A stretch of DNA of 23,767 nt from UBA11475 sp045593005. Lineage in GTDB: Bacteria; Bacillota; Clostridia; Christensenellales; Borkfalkiaceae. This document shows, piece after piece, positions 23,671 to 23,767 of the stretch (positions are counted from its first letter, which is position 1; the number at the start of each line of letters is the position of its first letter). Below the pieces are notes generated by a model that did not search any database, was not told the DNA's origin, and was given only the letters and a program-made list of their open reading frames with translations. Location of the stretch: positions 1-23,767 of the forward strand of contig JAZNVV010000031.1 of NCBI GenBank assembly GCA_045593005.1, read 5' to 3'. A program made the position numbers and the translations under genes.

Positions 23671-23767
23671 TGTTTTTAGCAGATTTTAGTTTAGAACAAT
23701 TAAATATTTTTCTTAAAGAACTAGGTGAGCCGTCATTTAGAGCAAAACAGCTATTTTTGGCAAGTCA
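23670..23767 (+). CDS. rlmN: Start of rlmN (23S rRNA/tRNA A2-methyltransferase), cut by window end
   Basis: The first 32 codons after ATG 23670 read MFLADFSLEQLNIFLKEL then GEPSFRAKQLFLAS. This is the standard RlmN N-terminus (compare DLSLEELxxxLxxLGEPxFRAKQIFxW). RlmN is a radical-SAM enzyme methylating C2 of A2503 in 23S rRNA and A37 in some tRNAs; the catalytic part lies outside the window. The ATG shares one base with the rsmB stop (TAATG) and has no visible ribosome binding site, so coupling is likely. The gene position after rsmB is the usual Firmicute order, which supports the call despite the short fragment. Confidence 0.85.
   Translation, partial: MFLADFSLEQLNIFLKELGEPSFRAKQLFLAS

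Overview
The window is a dense stretch of housekeeping genes from a low-GC bacterium, about two-thirds A+T by eye. Four things point to an anaerobic Bacillota/Clostridia-like lineage. There is a meso-diaminopimelate dehydrogenase, a PcrA-type helicase next to NAD-dependent ligase LigA, a yicC-gmk-rpoZ-priA-def-fmt-rsmB-rlmN run, and many A-rich Shine-Dalgarno sites and U-rich intrinsic terminators. I cannot name the genus from sequence alone. I saw no phage genes, insertion sequence, CRISPR array or tRNA/rRNA gene.

Layout. 1-858: 3' part of a DUF2156 (acyltransferase-like) gene. 949-2691: aspS, of a subtype resembling alphaproteobacterial AspRS, behind a strong promoter with a palindromic spacer. 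2791-3777: ddh (lysine and meso-DAP synthesis), ending at a bidirectional terminator that also serves the converging pair of half-size chrA genes (3819-4999, minus strand). 5000-5700: not empty. A good promoter is followed by the decayed C-terminal end of a GH2 beta-galactosidase (5208-5660) and its terminator. 5810-6049: a small two-helix membrane protein. 6080-6889: an RluA-family pseudouridine synthase. 7009-10445: nadE and a COG2509-type FAD-dependent dehydrogenase, two bases apart. 10504-11274: a short-chain dehydrogenase behind an operator-like repeat. 11376-15558: pcrA and ligA, overlapping by 8 nt (DNA repair). 15697-17010: a CapA-like metallophosphatase. 17153-18794: yicC-gmk-rpoZ. 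18845-23767: priA-def-fmt-rsmB-rlmN, with fmt, rsmB and rlmN overlapping or abutting (replication restart, then translation initiation and rRNA modification).

Three cross-cutting signals stand out. First, the tetranucleotide ACGT is far too common, and ATGT/ACAT far too rare, for such AT-rich DNA. The bias appears in all reading frames and in noncoding DNA, which suggests a DNA-level process such as methylation with very-short-patch-type repair. Second, most readable promoters carry an extended -10 (TGn-TATAAT), and two of them (pcrA, chrA) put the start codon at about +1, predicting leaderless mRNAs. Third, two apparent TTG start codons (11340 and 5753) actually lie in -35 boxes, so naive starts there are wrong.
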